Assembly (NCBI RefSeq): GCF_018135625.1
Contig: NZ_CP073078.1
Coordinates: 3,814,501-3,878,500 of the forward strand
Reading direction: 5' to 3'
Length of the DNA: 64,000 bases
From: Phenylobacterium montanum
GTDB taxonomy: Bacteria > Pseudomonadota > Alphaproteobacteria > Caulobacterales > Caulobacteraceae
The notes below the pieces were generated by a model, which saw only the letters and a program-made list of their open reading frames with translations, had not been told where the DNA came from and made no database searches. Each line of letters begins with the position of its first letter. Position 1 is the first letter of the stretch. This document shows, one piece after another, positions 1-9,955 of this stretch. A program made the translations under genes and the position numbers.

Positions 1-809
1 CGCTGCAGTTCCTGGCCCCCTTCGCGGGTTGCGCCATGGGCGAGTGGTTCCGCGACAACGGCATGCACGGCCTGATCATCTATGACGACCTGTCCAAGCA
101 GGCCGTGGCCTATCGCCAGATGTCTCTGCTGCTGCGCCGCCCGCCGGGCCGCGAAGCCTATCCGGGCGACGTCTTCTACCTGCATTCGCGCCTGCTCGAA
201 CGCGCCGCCAAGCTCAATGAAGACAACGGCGCCGGCTCGCTGACCGCCCTGCCGGTGATCGAAACCCAGGCCAACGACGTGTCGGCCTACATCCCGACCA
301 ACGTGATCTCGATCACCGACGGCCAGATCTTCCTGGAAACCGACCTGTTCTACCAGGGCATCCGCCCGGCGGTGAACGTCGGCATCTCGGTGTCGCGCGT
401 GGGCTCCTCGGCCCAGATCAAGGCGATGAAGACCGCCTCGGGCCCGATCAAGGGCGAGCTCGCCCAGTATCGCGAGCTGGCCGCCTTCGCCAAGTTCGGC
501 TCCGACCTCGACGCCGCCACCCAGCGTCAGCTGGCCCGCGGCGAGCGCCTGACCGAGCTTCTGAAGCAGCCGCAATACGCGCCGCTGCTGGTCGAAGAGC
601 AGGTCTGCGTGATCTATGCCGGCACCCGCGGCTATCTCGACGGCGTTCCGACCGCCCAGGTCGGCCGCTTCGAGCAGGAACTGCTGGCCCGCCTGCACTC
701 CAAGCACCAGCCGCTGCTGGACAAGATCCGCACCGGCAAGGAGCTGAAGAAGGATCTGGAAGACGAGCTGAACAGCGCGCTGAAGGCGTTCGCTGAGACC
801 TTCGCGTAA
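1..809 (+). CDS. atpA: ATP synthase F1 subunit alpha, C-terminal part
   Basis: Partial gene whose 5' end lies before the window; the reading frame is open from base 3 and gives 268 residues. Alpha forms the catalytic hexamer of F1-ATPase with beta and carries non-catalytic nucleotide sites. The visible part opens with the conserved segment around [11 protein letters not shown] and continues through [35 protein letters not shown] and [13 protein letters not shown], which are family signatures, then the helical C-terminal domain. The N-terminal beta-barrel and Walker A are outside the window. It is followed after 22 bases by atpG, in the usual atpHAGDC order on the same strand, so it belongs to one operon. 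Confidence 0.98.
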   Translation, partial: LQFLAPFAGCAMGEWFRDNGMHGLIIYDDLSKQAVAYRQMSLLLRRPPGREAYPGDVFYLHSRLLERAAKLNEDNGAGSLTALPVIETQANDVSAYIPTNVISITDGQIFLETDLFYQGIRPAVNVGISVSRVGSSAQIKAMKTASGPIKGELAQYRELAAFAKFGSDLDAATQRQLARGERLTELLKQPQYAPLLVEEQVCVIYAGTRGYLDGVPTAQVGRFEQELLARLHSKHQPLLDKIRTGKELKKDLEDELNSALKAFAETFA

Positions 810-831
810 GCCTTGAGCAGGAGCGCCTGAC

Positions 832-1704
832 ATGGCCAGCCTCAAGGAAATGCGTAGCCAGATCGCCAGCGTGAAGGCTACGCAGAAGATCACCAAGGCG
901 ATGCAGATGGTCGCCGCAGCCAAGCTGCGCCGCTCGCAGGACGCCGCCCAGAACGCCCGGCCCTACGCCACGCGCATGGCCGCGGTGATCGCCAACCTGG
1001 CGGCGGGGGTGTCCGGCGACGGCGCGCCCAAGCTGCTTGTCGGCACCGGCCGCGACCGCAGCCACCTGATCGTGGTGGCGACCTCGGACCGCGGCCTCGC
1101 CGGCGGCTTCAACTCGTCGATCGTCCGCGCCGCGCGCGAGCGGATCGCCTCCCTGCTCGAACACGGCAAGGAGGTGAAGATCCTCACCGTCGGCAAGAAG
1201 GCCCGCGACCAGTTGCGCCGAACCTATGGCGACCGCTTTGTGGCCAGTTTCGAGGCCGGCTCCGCACCGACCCTGGAAGGGGCTCAGATCATCGCCGACA
1301 AGGTGCTCGAGCTGTACGGGGCCGGCGACATCGACGTGGTCACCCTGTTCTACAGCCGCTTCCGCTCGGTGGTGCAGCAGATCCCGACCGCCAAGCAGCT
1401 GATCCCGGCCGAAGTGGTGGAGGGCGCGCCCAAGATCGATCTCAAGGGCGCAGCCTACGAGTACGAGCCGGACGAGGAGACCATCCTCGAGACCCTGCTG
1501 CCGCGCAACATCATGGTCCAGGTCTTCTCCTCGATGCTGGAGAACCAGGCCGGCTTCTTCGCCGCCCAGATGACCGCGATGGACAACGCCACGCGCAACG
1601 CCGGCGATATGATCAACGCGTACACGATCAAGATGAACCGCACCCGTCAGGCGCAGATCACCAAGGAGCTGATCGAGATCATCTCCGGCGCCGAAGCCCT
1701 TTAG
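832..1704 (+). CDS. atpG: ATP synthase F1 subunit gamma
   Basis: 290 residues, normal length for the family. Gamma is the central rotor shaft of F1 that couples proton flow through Fo to catalysis in the alpha/beta hexamer. The N-terminus [20 protein letters not shown] and [14 protein letters not shown] is the coiled-coil helix signature, and the C-terminal helix contains [15 protein letters not shown] and the end [13 protein letters not shown], both classic. A ribosome-binding sequence (GAGCAGGAG) lies a few bases before the ATG. It sits between atpA and atpD with short gaps, so it is co-transcribed with them. Confidence 0.98.
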   Translation: MASLKEMRSQIASVKATQKITKAMQMVAAAKLRRSQDAAQNARPYATRMAAVIANLAAGVSGDGAPKLLVGTGRDRSHLIVVATSDRGLAGGFNSSIVRAARERIASLLEHGKEVKILTVGKKARDQLRRTYGDRFVASFEAGSAPTLEGAQIIADKVLELYGAGDIDVVTLFYSRFRSVVQQIPTAKQLIPAEVVEGAPKIDLKGAAYEYEPDEETILETLLPRNIMVQVFSSMLENQAGFFAAQMTAMDNATRNAGDMINAYTIKMNRTRQAQITKELIEIISGAEAL

Positions 1705-1718
1705 GACGAAAGAGTTAG

Positions 1719-3272
<1,554 letters not shown>

Positions 3273-3548
3273 GTGGCCGACAAGCTGCACTTCTCGCTGG
3301 TCTCGCCCGAGCGTGAGCTGTTCTCGGGCGACGTCGACCAGGTCGACGCCCCGGGCTCGGAAGGCGATTTCGGCGTCCTGGCCGGCCACGCGCCGTTCAT
3401 GACCGCCCTGCGCGAAGGCTTTGTCACCATCCATGAAGGCGACAAGGTCCACCGCTACGAGGTCCAGGGCGGTTTCGCCGACGTGACCCCGGATGGCTTC
3501 ACCATCTTGGCCGAGCACGCCCGCGACGCCGGCGTCGCCTCGGCCTGA
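3273..3548 (+). CDS. atpC: ATP synthase F1 subunit epsilon, short form
   Basis: 91 residues against about 130-140 in E. coli. Epsilon sits at the foot of the rotor and in many bacteria can inhibit ATP hydrolysis through a C-terminal helical hairpin. Here only the N-terminal beta-sandwich is present (LHFSLVSPERELFSGDVDQV, GDFGVLAGHAPFMTALREG, GGFADVTPDGFTILAEHA); the protein ends just after it, so the inhibitory hairpin is absent. The start is GTG at the base after the atpD stop codon, so translation is probably coupled. An intrinsic terminator follows. The short form is an observation; loss of inhibition is an inference. Confidence 0.96.
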   Translation: MADKLHFSLVSPERELFSGDVDQVDAPGSEGDFGVLAGHAPFMTALREGFVTIHEGDKVHRYEVQGGFADVTPDGFTILAEHARDAGVASA

Positions 3549-3571
3549 GGCCGGGCCGAATTCAAGCTTTG

Positions 3572-3609
3572 AACGCCGCTCCGGGCGACCGGGGCGGCGT
3601 TTCGCTTTT
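3572..3609 (+). terminator. Intrinsic terminator of the atp operon
   Basis: An 8-bp perfect stem (AACGCCGC at 3572-3579 with GCGGCGTT at 3594-3601), extended by three weaker pairs, is followed by TTCGCTTTT. It lies 24 bases after the atpC stop and closes the operon. Confidence 0.85.
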
Positions 3610-3636
3610 CGACCCTTCGGGGCGGGAGACGAGGCC

Positions 3637-3879
3637 ATGACCGTTTTCGACATCGCCGGCGTGGCCGGGGTGGGCCTGATCCTCGCGGCCTATGTGGGGA
3701 CGCAGTTTCGCGGGCTCGACCCGACCCGGGCGCCGTCCCTGGTGATGAACCTTATGGGCGCGCTGTTGATCCTCGGCTCGCTGGCCAAGGCCTTCAACCT
3801 GTCGGCGGCGCTGATGGAGGGCGCCTGGGCGCTGGTGGCGGCGTTCGGCCTGGTCAAGCTGGCCCTCAGGCGGCGCTGA
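3637..3879 (+). CDS. Small membrane protein, CBU_0592-like
   Basis: 80 residues with three hydrophobic segments (about residues 6-19, 33-50 and 55-75): an N-terminal helix, a short loop with FRGLDPTRAPSLVMN, then two more helices and an RRR end on the cytoplasmic side. The layout resembles the CBU_0592-like family of small integral membrane proteins, whose function is unknown. I chose the ATG at 3637 because a GGGAGACGAGG sequence precedes it and it begins the hydrophobic domain; longer versions would run through the atpC terminator. Its last 14 bases overlap the end of the convergent hydrolase gene. Family assignment is by memory of the pattern. Confidence 0.75.
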   Translation: MTVFDIAGVAGVGLILAAYVGTQFRGLDPTRAPSLVMNLMGALLILGSLAKAFNLSAALMEGAWALVAAFGLVKLALRRR

Positions 3880-4642
3880 GCCGTTCCAGGCGCCCGATCC
3901 ACGAGAGGCAGGCCTCGGCCACCTCCTCCCAGCCGGGCTCGGACAAAAGCCAATGGCTCATAGGTTCGAACACCTGCAACTCGCCGCCCAGACGCTCGAC
4001 CGTGCGCAGCACCGTGGCTGGCGGATGCACCAGGTCGCGACCGCCGGCAATGCCGAGCACGGGCGCAGCTATGCGGCGGGGTGAGACCATCGTGGTCATG
4101 AACGGGTCCAGCCACCAGTTCAGCGTCTCCCAGAGCGCCCGCCCGCTCTCCGGCGCCATGCGGGCGAACACCGCCTTGCGATCCGCCTTGGCCAGCCGGT
4201 CGAAGCTGTAGGTGCGGGCGATGGTGTAGTCCGGCTCGATCGCCTGCAGCCAATAGGGGCCGAGCGCATAGAGGCTGACGGCCGAGACCGCCTCCTCGAC
4301 GCTGCCGCCGGCCACGCCCCAGGGGGCGGAGGGGGCCAGCAGGATCAGGCCGCGCACCGGAGCCTTGGCCGCCGCCAGCTGGGCCACCAGCCCACCGAGG
4401 GAATGCCCGACCAGGATCGGCGCCTCGGCCTGCGCCCTGACCAACTCGGCGACGCCGGCGGCGAAATCGGTCATCGAGGCGGCGGCCCGCGATCCGCCGC
4501 CGCGCCCGGCGAGATCCGGGGTCAGCACCGGATGCCCCGCCGCCTCGAAGGGCTCGCGAAAGGCGTCGAAGGCCCAGCCGCCGCAGAAGGCGCCATGGAC
4601 CATGATCACCGGCGGCCTTGCGCTCTCCCTGTCGCCCTTCAT
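3866..4642 (-). CDS. Alpha/beta hydrolase
   Basis: 258 residues of a single alpha/beta-hydrolase fold. The oxyanion-hole strand is VIMVHGAFCGGWAF, the nucleophile elbow is VGHSLGGLVAQ (Ser), the acid lies in IAGGRDLVHPP (Asp) and the base in PMSHWLLSEPGW (His), so the catalytic triad is complete. No signal peptide is visible, so it is probably a cytoplasmic esterase or lipase-like enzyme; the substrate cannot be told. The start at 4642 overlaps the rppH stop as ATGA, which indicates translational coupling. The open frame extends upstream of this start, but that part is inside rppH and has no family similarity. Confidence 0.9.
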   Translation of the reverse strand: MKGDRESARPPVIMVHGAFCGGWAFDAFREPFEAAGHPVLTPDLAGRGGGSRAAASMTDFAAGVAELVRAQAEAPILVGHSLGGLVAQLAAAKAPVRGLILLAPSAPWGVAGGSVEEAVSAVSLYALGPYWLQAIEPDYTIARTYSFDRLAKADRKAVFARMAPESGRALWETLNWWLDPFMTTMVSPRRIAAPVLGIAGGRDLVHPPATVLRTVERLGGELQVFEPMSHWLLSEPGWEEVAEACLSWIGRLERLSAA

Positions 4643-5115
4643 ATGACCGGCCCAATATGGGCGAAGGCGGCCACGACCTGCTCGTAGGCGGCGCGCTTGA
4701 ACGGCACGATCAAGCCAGGCGCCTCGGCCAGCGCGCCCCAGCGCCAGGCGTCGAACTCGACCTCGTGATGGCCCTCCAGGTCGATTTCGGCTTCCTCGCC
4801 CAAGAAGCGCATGGCGAACCACACCTGCTTCTGGCCCTTCCAGCCCTTGGCGATCTTGCTGCCGACCATGCTTGGCGGAAAATCATAGGGGATCCAGTCC
4901 GGCGTGCGCGCGATCACTTCGGCCGAACGCACCCCGGTCTCTTCCATGAGCTCGCGCCGCGCCGCAGCCTCCAGGTCCTCGCCGGCGTCGACCCCGCCTT
5001 GCGGGAACTGCCAGTTGTCGATCCCCGGCACGCCATGCCGCCGGCCGTACCAGACGCGGCCGTCCCGGTGGAACAGCACCACGCCGACATTGGGTCGATA
5101 CTGCGAGAGGTCCAA
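4639..5115 (-). CDS. rppH: RNA pyrophosphohydrolase (Nudix)
   Basis: 158 residues. RppH removes pyrophosphate from the 5' end of mRNA, which opens the transcript to RNase E-type decay. The Nudix box GGVDAGEDLEAAARRELMEE is complete (GX5EX7REUXEEXGU), preceded by the RppH-type YRPNVGVVLFHRDGRVWYGRR and DNWQFPQGG and followed by the GWKGQKQVWFAMRF segment that distinguishes RppH from other Nudix proteins. It is the first gene of a two-gene unit with the hydrolase (ATGA overlap). The YibQ-like gene upstream ends only 20 bases before this start, so the leftward genes from about 9.1 kb down may form one long transcript. Confidence 0.95.
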   Translation of the reverse strand: MDLSQYRPNVGVVLFHRDGRVWYGRRHGVPGIDNWQFPQGGVDAGEDLEAAARRELMEETGVRSAEVIARTPDWIPYDFPPSMVGSKIAKGWKGQKQVWFAMRFLGEEAEIDLEGHHEVEFDAWRWGALAEAPGLIVPFKRAAYEQVVAAFAHIGPVI

Positions 5116-5135
5116 GCGCGCCGCCTGACTTTGAT

Positions 5136-6302
5136 CTAGCGGCGCATCGTCACCGCAGAGGCGGGGGCGAGCTGGTAGCCGCGTTGGGCCAGAGTGGTAG
5201 CCCAGCGCGCCACCTGATCCAAGGTCAGGGGATAGGCGAAGCCCGAACCCAAGGCCTGGCCGTTGCGGGTGGCGTCGGCCTCCAGCAGGATCAGCTGCTT
5301 GTCGATCGCATCGCCCGCCAGCTGGTCGTCGATCACCGCGTCGGCGGAGGCGCGCGGAATGCCGCCGCCGCGCTTCACCGCCGTGCCGTCGTCGATGAAG
5401 GCAAGGCCGCGCTGGTGCAGGTCGCCGGTGAAGGCGGTCATGGCCTGGTCCGAATTGAGGAACTTGGATCCCAGATAGTTGGTCACGCCGAAATAGCCAG
5501 TGGCCCGCGACAGCACCCAGTCCAGCTTCTCGATGGTCTCGGCCGTGCGCCCCTGGGCCATCAGGGTGTAGGGGCCGGGGTCGTTGTCGGGATAGTCGTT
5601 CGGCTCCATCGGCGCCTCGATCAAGACCTCGTGGCCGTTGGCGCGGGCCAGGTCGATCCAGCCCTGCAGGCCCTCGGAATAGGGCACGAAGGACAGGGTC
5701 ACCTCCGGCGGCAGCTGCTCGATGGCCTGGCGGGTGGTCTTGCTGTTCAGGCCGAGGCCGCCGATCACCAGGGCGATCTTGGGCTTGCCGTTGGAGTGGA
5801 ACGGCCGGGCATAGGCCTGGGCCGGGGTGCGCCCGTCCTGGGCGATGATCGGCAGAAGGGCGCCGCCGGGGCCGGGCTCGGTCAGGCCGGTGATAGGGGC
5901 GGCGGGCAGGGCCTGGCCGGCATGGTCGCCCGGCGCCGGCTCGGCCCCTGGCAGGGTGATCACCGCCTGGCCCTGCGGCTGGTCGCCCGCGGCGCCGCCG
6001 GGCAGGAGTTCAAGGCCGGACACGCTGACCGGCGCGGCGCCGGGCATTTCGGCGGTCAGGGCCTCGCGCCAGCCGGGCGGGGCGGCGCTGGGGTCCGCCA
6101 GGTGGATGCGGATATGCGGCAGGCCGGCCTTGGGATTGGCCGCGGCGAGGATCAGGACCAGGGCGCAGAGCAGGAACAGGCCCCCGGCCGCCGCGGCGCT
6201 CAGCGCCGGATTGCCCAGCACCAGGGCGGCGATCTCTCGCGCGCGCCCGCCGCTGGGCTCAGGCGCGGTGGGGATCACGAAGGTGCTGCGTTTGGCGAAC
6301 AT
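5136..6302 (-). CDS. Divergent polysaccharide deacetylase family protein (YibQ/DUF610)
   Basis: About 388 residues. An N-terminal cytoplasmic stretch (MFAKRSTFVIPTAPEPSGG) is followed by one transmembrane helix (about residues 38-57, AAAAGGLFLLCALVLILAAA), a Pro/Gly/Ala-rich linker to about residue 165, and a C-terminal NodB-like domain of the divergent type: PKIALVIGGLGLNSKTTRQAI, VTLSFVPYSEGLQGWIDLARANGHEVLIEAPMEPNDYP, GVTNYLGSKFL, GLAFIDDGTA. The domain probably faces the periplasm. Neighbouring envC-like and ctpA genes in the same order are a common alphaproteobacterial cluster linked to cell-wall turnover. I prefer the ATG at 6302; a TTG at 6335 would add 11 residues and has no clear ribosome site. 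Confidence 0.88.
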   Translation of the reverse strand: MFAKRSTFVIPTAPEPSGGRAREIAALVLGNPALSAAAAGGLFLLCALVLILAAANPKAGLPHIRIHLADPSAAPPGWREALTAEMPGAAPVSVSGLELLPGGAAGDQPQGQAVITLPGAEPAPGDHAGQALPAAPITGLTEPGPGGALLPIIAQDGRTPAQAYARPFHSNGKPKIALVIGGLGLNSKTTRQAIEQLPPEVTLSFVPYSEGLQGWIDLARANGHEVLIEAPMEPNDYPDNDPGPYTLMAQGRTAETIEKLDWVLSRATGYFGVTNYLGSKFLNSDQAMTAFTGDLHQRGLAFIDDGTAVKRGGGIPRASADAVIDDQLAGDAIDKQLILLEADATRNGQALGSGFAYPLTLDQVARWATTLAQRGYQLAPASAVTMRR

Positions 6303-6415
6303 CAGGCTGGCCCATACACGGCCTGCGGACCGCAAGAAGCGGTCGCGCAGAATGCGCCCGAACCTCGCCGGTTATGGTTAATAATCGGCGAACCTGAAGC
6401 TGCGGCGGCGCCGCC

Positions 6416-7855
6416 TCAGGGGTGGCTGGGCGCAGGCGCCGCAGGCTTGGCGTCGGCCGGTTTGGCCGGCTTGGCGGTTGTCCCCGGCGCCACCGCGGCC
6501 GGGTTGGCGCCGGGCAGGATCGCGGCCAGCTTGGGCTTGGGCGTCGGATACTTGGGCGTGGCGGCCACCGAGCCGTACTTGAGCACGTCCAGGCCGCGCT
6601 GCAGCTGGAAGTCCTTCTTGGCGTCGAAGCCGGTGGGCGGCGCCTCGGCCGGCTCGTGCGGCGCGCGGCGGACCTTGCCTTCCTCGGCGTTCAGGGCGTT
6701 GGAGAAGCTGGCCTCCGAGAACTGGAACGCCTCGTTGGCCACGGCCTCGGCCTGTTCGTAGGTCTCGGCCACCTCCAGGTCCGGCTCGATGCCGGTCTTC
6801 TGGATCGAGCGGCCCGACGGGGTGTAGTAGCGCGCCGTGGTCAGCTTCAGCGCCCCGTCCTCGCCGTTGTGCAGGGGGATCACCGTCTGCACCGAGCCCT
6901 TGCCGAAGCTGGTCAGGCCGACGATGGCCGCGCGGTGGCGGTCCTGCAGGGCGCCGGAGACGATCTCGGCGGCCGAGGCGGTGCCGGAATTGATCAGCAC
7001 CACCATCGGCAGGCCGTGCAGCATGTCGCCGTGGCTGCGGGCGTTGTAGCGCTCGATGTCCTTGGGATCGCGGCCGCGCTGCGAGACCACCTCGCCGCCG
7101 TCCAGGAACATGGACGAGATGCCGACCGCCTGGTCCAGCAAGCCGCCCGGATTGTTGCGCAGGTCGAGCACCAGGCCCTTCATCTTCGGGTTCTTGGCCT
7201 CCAGGTCCTTGACCGCCTCGGTGGCCTGCTCGGTGGTCTTCTCGTCGAAGGCCGAGACGCGGAGGTAGCCGTAGTCGCCCTCCATGTGCCCCTTGGCCGA
7301 CTTCACATTGATCGACTCGCGCACCAGCTTGACGTCGAACGGGTCCTTGCCCTGGCGCACGATGGTCAGGGTGATCGGCTGGCCGACCGAGCCGCGCATC
7401 TTCTTCACTGCGTCGGACAGCTGCAGCCCGATCACGCTCTGATTGTCGATGGCGGTGATGTAGTCGCCGGACTGGATGCCGGCCCGCGCCGCGGGGGTGT
7501 CGTCCATCGGCGAGACCACCTTGACCGCGCCCTCGTCGCTGGTCACCTCGATGCCCAGCCCGCCGTATTCGCCGCGGGTCTGGTCGCGCATGTCGCCATA
7601 GTCGTCGGGGTTCAGATAGCCGGAATGCGGATCCAGCGAGGTCAGCATGCCGTCGATCGCCGCCTGGATCAGCTTCTTGTCGTCGACCGGGGTCACGTAC
7701 TGGTTTTCGACCGTGGTCAGGACGTCGCCGAACAGCTCCAGCATGCGGAAGGTCTGGGCCCTCGGCGTATCGGCCACCGCCGGCCGGTTCAGATAGGCCA
7801 TGGTCCCGGCGCCGAGGCAGAAGGCGGAGACACCGATCAGGAGATATTTGCGCAT
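6416..7855 (-). CDS. ctpA: C-terminal processing peptidase, S41 family
   Basis: 479 residues. An N-terminal signal anchor (MRKYLLIGVSAFCLGAGTM) directs the enzyme to the periplasm. A PDZ domain covers roughly residues 85-170 (GGLGIEVTSDEGAVKVVSPMDDTPA), and the S41 protease core holds the catalytic Ser in INSGTASAAE (about residue 294) and Lys in TSFGKGSVQT (about 319). The C-terminal ~65 residues are rich in Pro, Ala and Lys and look disordered. CtpA-type enzymes trim periplasmic substrates, including peptidoglycan hydrolases, and the envC-like gene upstream fits that role. The ATG at 7855 starts directly at the signal sequence; an upstream ATG at 7885 would add ten unrelated residues. Confidence 0.95.
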   Translation of the reverse strand: MRKYLLIGVSAFCLGAGTMAYLNRPAVADTPRAQTFRMLELFGDVLTTVENQYVTPVDDKKLIQAAIDGMLTSLDPHSGYLNPDDYGDMRDQTRGEYGGLGIEVTSDEGAVKVVSPMDDTPAARAGIQSGDYITAIDNQSVIGLQLSDAVKKMRGSVGQPITLTIVRQGKDPFDVKLVRESINVKSAKGHMEGDYGYLRVSAFDEKTTEQATEAVKDLEAKNPKMKGLVLDLRNNPGGLLDQAVGISSMFLDGGEVVSQRGRDPKDIERYNARSHGDMLHGLPMVVLINSGTASAAEIVSGALQDRHRAAIVGLTSFGKGSVQTVIPLHNGEDGALKLTTARYYTPSGRSIQKTGIEPDLEVAETYEQAEAVANEAFQFSEASFSNALNAEEGKVRRAPHEPAEAPPTGFDAKKDFQLQRGLDVLKYGSVAATPKYPTPKPKLAAILPGANPAAVAPGTTAKPAKPADAKPAAPAPSHP

Positions 7856-7928
7856 GAGCGAGGCCCTAGGGCTCCATTGCGTCATTTAGAAGACGCGAAA
7901 ACTAAGCACAGACCTCGTTCGCAAACCC

Positions 7929-9131
7929 TCAACGCCGGGCTGTGCGGTCCGGCGCCTTGAGCCAGAGCGCCGGGTCCACCGGCGCGCCGTTCTTGCGGAT
8001 CTCCAGATAGAGGTCCGGCGGCGGCGAATCCAGCTTGGCCATCCGTCCCACGGGCTGTCCCGCCGAAACCGTCTGGCCAGGGGCGGCCGTCGCCGTCTCC
8101 AAGCCCGCAAGCACCAGATGGTAGCCACCGCCCATCCGCAAGATCAAGACGACCCCGAAGCCTTTCAGGGGTCCGGCATAGTCCACGATCGCCGCGGCGG
8201 GGGCGACGACGGCCGGTCCGTCCTTGGTGCGCCACGTCCAGCCGCGCGATCGCTCGCCTCCGCCGGGCTCGGAATCGTTGAAGCGGCGAATGAGCGCACC
8301 CGCCACGGGCGCCTGGAAAAGCTTCTGCCGGCCGAACAGCCCCGCATGTTCCGGGTCCGGCGGCAGGCGCGCCGAAACCGGCGGCGCCGTGGTCCCCGCG
8401 GCCAGGCCGTGGCCCACGTCGCGCAGGGCCTGGGCCCTCGCCTCCAGCGCCTCGATGTCCTGGGCGGCGGCGGCGGCCTCGGTGGCTGATTGGCGGGCGG
8501 CCTGGGTGCGGCTGAGGATTTCGTCCTCCAGCTTGGCCCGCTGCTCGGCCAGCGCGCTTTCGCTGGTGATCAGGGCCTCGCTGGCCGTATCCGCCTGGCG
8601 GCGCAGGCGTTTCAGCTCGGTCGCCTGGGCCTTCAGCGCCGCGGCTCGCCGCTCCAGCTCCGGCGTCATGGCCTTGACCAGGATCGCCGCCCGAACCGCG
8701 TCGCGCACGTCGCGCGGATCGACCAGCAGAGCCGGCGGCGGGTCGCGCCGGAACATCTCCAGCGCGGTCAAGAGCCGCGCCAGCCGGTTCTGGTCCCCGC
8801 CCATGCGCGCGCGCAGGTCCTCCTCGCGCACCGCCAGGCCCGCCAGGGTCAACCGCTTCAAACTGATTCCGCCGCGGCCCCGCCCCTGGTCCGCATCCAG
8901 GGCGGCCAGCTGGCCCTGCAGCTGCAGCACCTCCGCCCGCGCCGCCTGGGCCGCGGCCAGGGCCGCGTCGCGGTCGTGCTCGCGCGCGCGCTGGTCCGCC
9001 TCGACTTGCGCCAGGGCCGGATTGGTCGCCGGGTTCAGGGACGGATTTTTCACGGCCGCAGCCAGCGCCCCGGCTCCGACCACCACGGCCAGGCCGGCCA
9101 GTACGGCGGGTGCGGCGCGCCAGGCGGTCAT
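7929..9131 (-). CDS. EnvC-like murein hydrolase activator, degenerate M23 domain
   Basis: 400 residues. A signal sequence (about residues 1-26) is followed by a long coiled coil (about 35-240, with LEARAQALRDVG-type heptads) and a C-terminal LytM/M23-like domain (about 270-395). The domain keeps the fold landmarks (GRQKLFQAPVAGALIRRFND, GFGVVLILRMGGGYHLVLAGL, LYLEIRKNGAPVDPALWL), but the zinc-binding HxH and HxxxD positions are largely replaced, as in EnvC, which activates amidases rather than cutting peptidoglycan itself. It lies just upstream of ctpA on the same strand, the common alphaproteobacterial arrangement. Activator rather than enzyme is an inference from the missing ligands. Confidence 0.88.
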   Translation of the reverse strand: MTAWRAAPAVLAGLAVVVGAGALAAAVKNPSLNPATNPALAQVEADQRAREHDRDAALAAAQAARAEVLQLQGQLAALDADQGRGRGGISLKRLTLAGLAVREEDLRARMGGDQNRLARLLTALEMFRRDPPPALLVDPRDVRDAVRAAILVKAMTPELERRAAALKAQATELKRLRRQADTASEALITSESALAEQRAKLEDEILSRTQAARQSATEAAAAAQDIEALEARAQALRDVGHGLAAGTTAPPVSARLPPDPEHAGLFGRQKLFQAPVAGALIRRFNDSEPGGGERSRGWTWRTKDGPAVVAPAAAIVDYAGPLKGFGVVLILRMGGGYHLVLAGLETATAAPGQTVSAGQPVGRMAKLDSPPPDLYLEIRKNGAPVDPALWLKAPDRTARR

Positions 9132-9180
9132 CGCCCATGGTTAGGCCCGTTCGCCGGCCCCGTCGACGGAGCTTTGGGTC

Positions 9181-9831
9181 TCACCCGCTCCGCCACGGCG
9201 GCGGCGAGCCCCCTCCACCGCCTTCCAGGCGGTCCCCCTCCCCCAACGGGGGAGGAACTGAAGCTTCGCGGTTCGGAACCCATTCCTCCCCCATCGGGGG
9301 AGGGGGACCATGCGCAGCATGGTGGAGGGGGCCAGCCGAGGGCTCGTCCTCAAAGCCCAGTTCTCTCAGCGCCTGCGCCTTGTCCAGCACCTCCAGCCGC
9401 TCGCCCTCGAACCGCTCGCGCTCAAGCCCCTCGAACCGCTCACCCAAGCCTTCAGGGGGCCCAGGGTCGCGGATAATGAAGTCCTTCAGCTTCTCCTTCA
9501 GCCGCTGGGCCGCCCCGGCCGCGGCCTGGCGCAGGGCCGCCGCCCCGTCCAGGGTCTCGGCCTCGGCGGTCCTCAGCCGTTCGCCGATCCGCGCCTCCAG
9601 GGCGATCGACTGGCGCACCGCCCGGGCCACCTGTGCGAACACCAGCGCCGGATCGCGCCCGACCGGCGGCGTCTCCGCCTCGGCTGCGTCCCTGGCCTTC
9701 TGCGCCTGGGTCCGGGCCAGGCCCATGGCCAGTTCGGTCAGCTCGCGCAGGGTCTGCATATGCCGCTCCGCCCGCTCCCGATGGCTCTCGAGCGGGTCGT
9801 CGTCATAGGGCAGGGCGGTGGCCATGTGCAT
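9181..9831 (-). CDS. Hypothetical protein with repeat-derived C-terminus
   Basis: About 216 residues, not recognised. The N-terminal two thirds are Ala/Arg/Glu-rich and strongly helical (HRERAERHMQTLRELTELAM, ARAVRQSIALEARIGERLRT), so probably a cytoplasmic coiled-coil protein. The last ~45 residues (GPPPPMGEEW, PPPLGEGDRLEGGGGGSPPP) are not protein-like and are encoded by a GC-rich inverted repeat of the dispersed type seen elsewhere in the window, so the original stop may have lain earlier. Several starts are possible (ATG 9831 or 9825); none has a clear ribosome site. It lies upstream of the envC-like gene on the same strand. Confidence 0.6.
   Translation of the reverse strand: MHMATALPYDDDPLESHRERAERHMQTLRELTELAMGLARTQAQKARDAAEAETPPVGRDPALVFAQVARAVRQSIALEARIGERLRTAEAETLDGAAALRQAAAGAAQRLKEKLKDFIIRDPGPPEGLGERFEGLERERFEGERLEVLDKAQALRELGFEDEPSAGPLHHAAHGPPPPMGEEWVPNREASVPPPLGEGDRLEGGGGGSPPPWRSG
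9208..9331. repeat. Large GC-rich inverted repeat inside a coding frame
   Basis: Outer arms CCCCCTCCACC...GGTCCCCCTCCCCC and GGGGAGGGGGACC...GGTGGAGGGGG are complementary, and two inner copies of a CTCCCCC(A/C)..GGGGGAG hairpin lie within. It resembles dispersed palindromic elements of Caulobacterales and is related to the short one at 19246-19275. It supplies the C-terminal codons of the hypothetical gene read leftward. Confidence 0.8.
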
Positions 9832-9955
9832 GAACAAAACAAGAACATTGGATTCCAGTCTGTGTCAAGGTCGGGGTGTGAAGCACGACACCTGGAAGTT
9901 GCGCCGGAAGCGGTCTATGTTCGCTTTACGCTGTAAGCAACCGGACGCCCAGGCC

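Noticed and set aside
3950-3980. GGTTCGAAC resembling a tRNA T-loop
   Set aside because: It lies inside the hydrolase gene and no acceptor or anticodon stem can be built around it.
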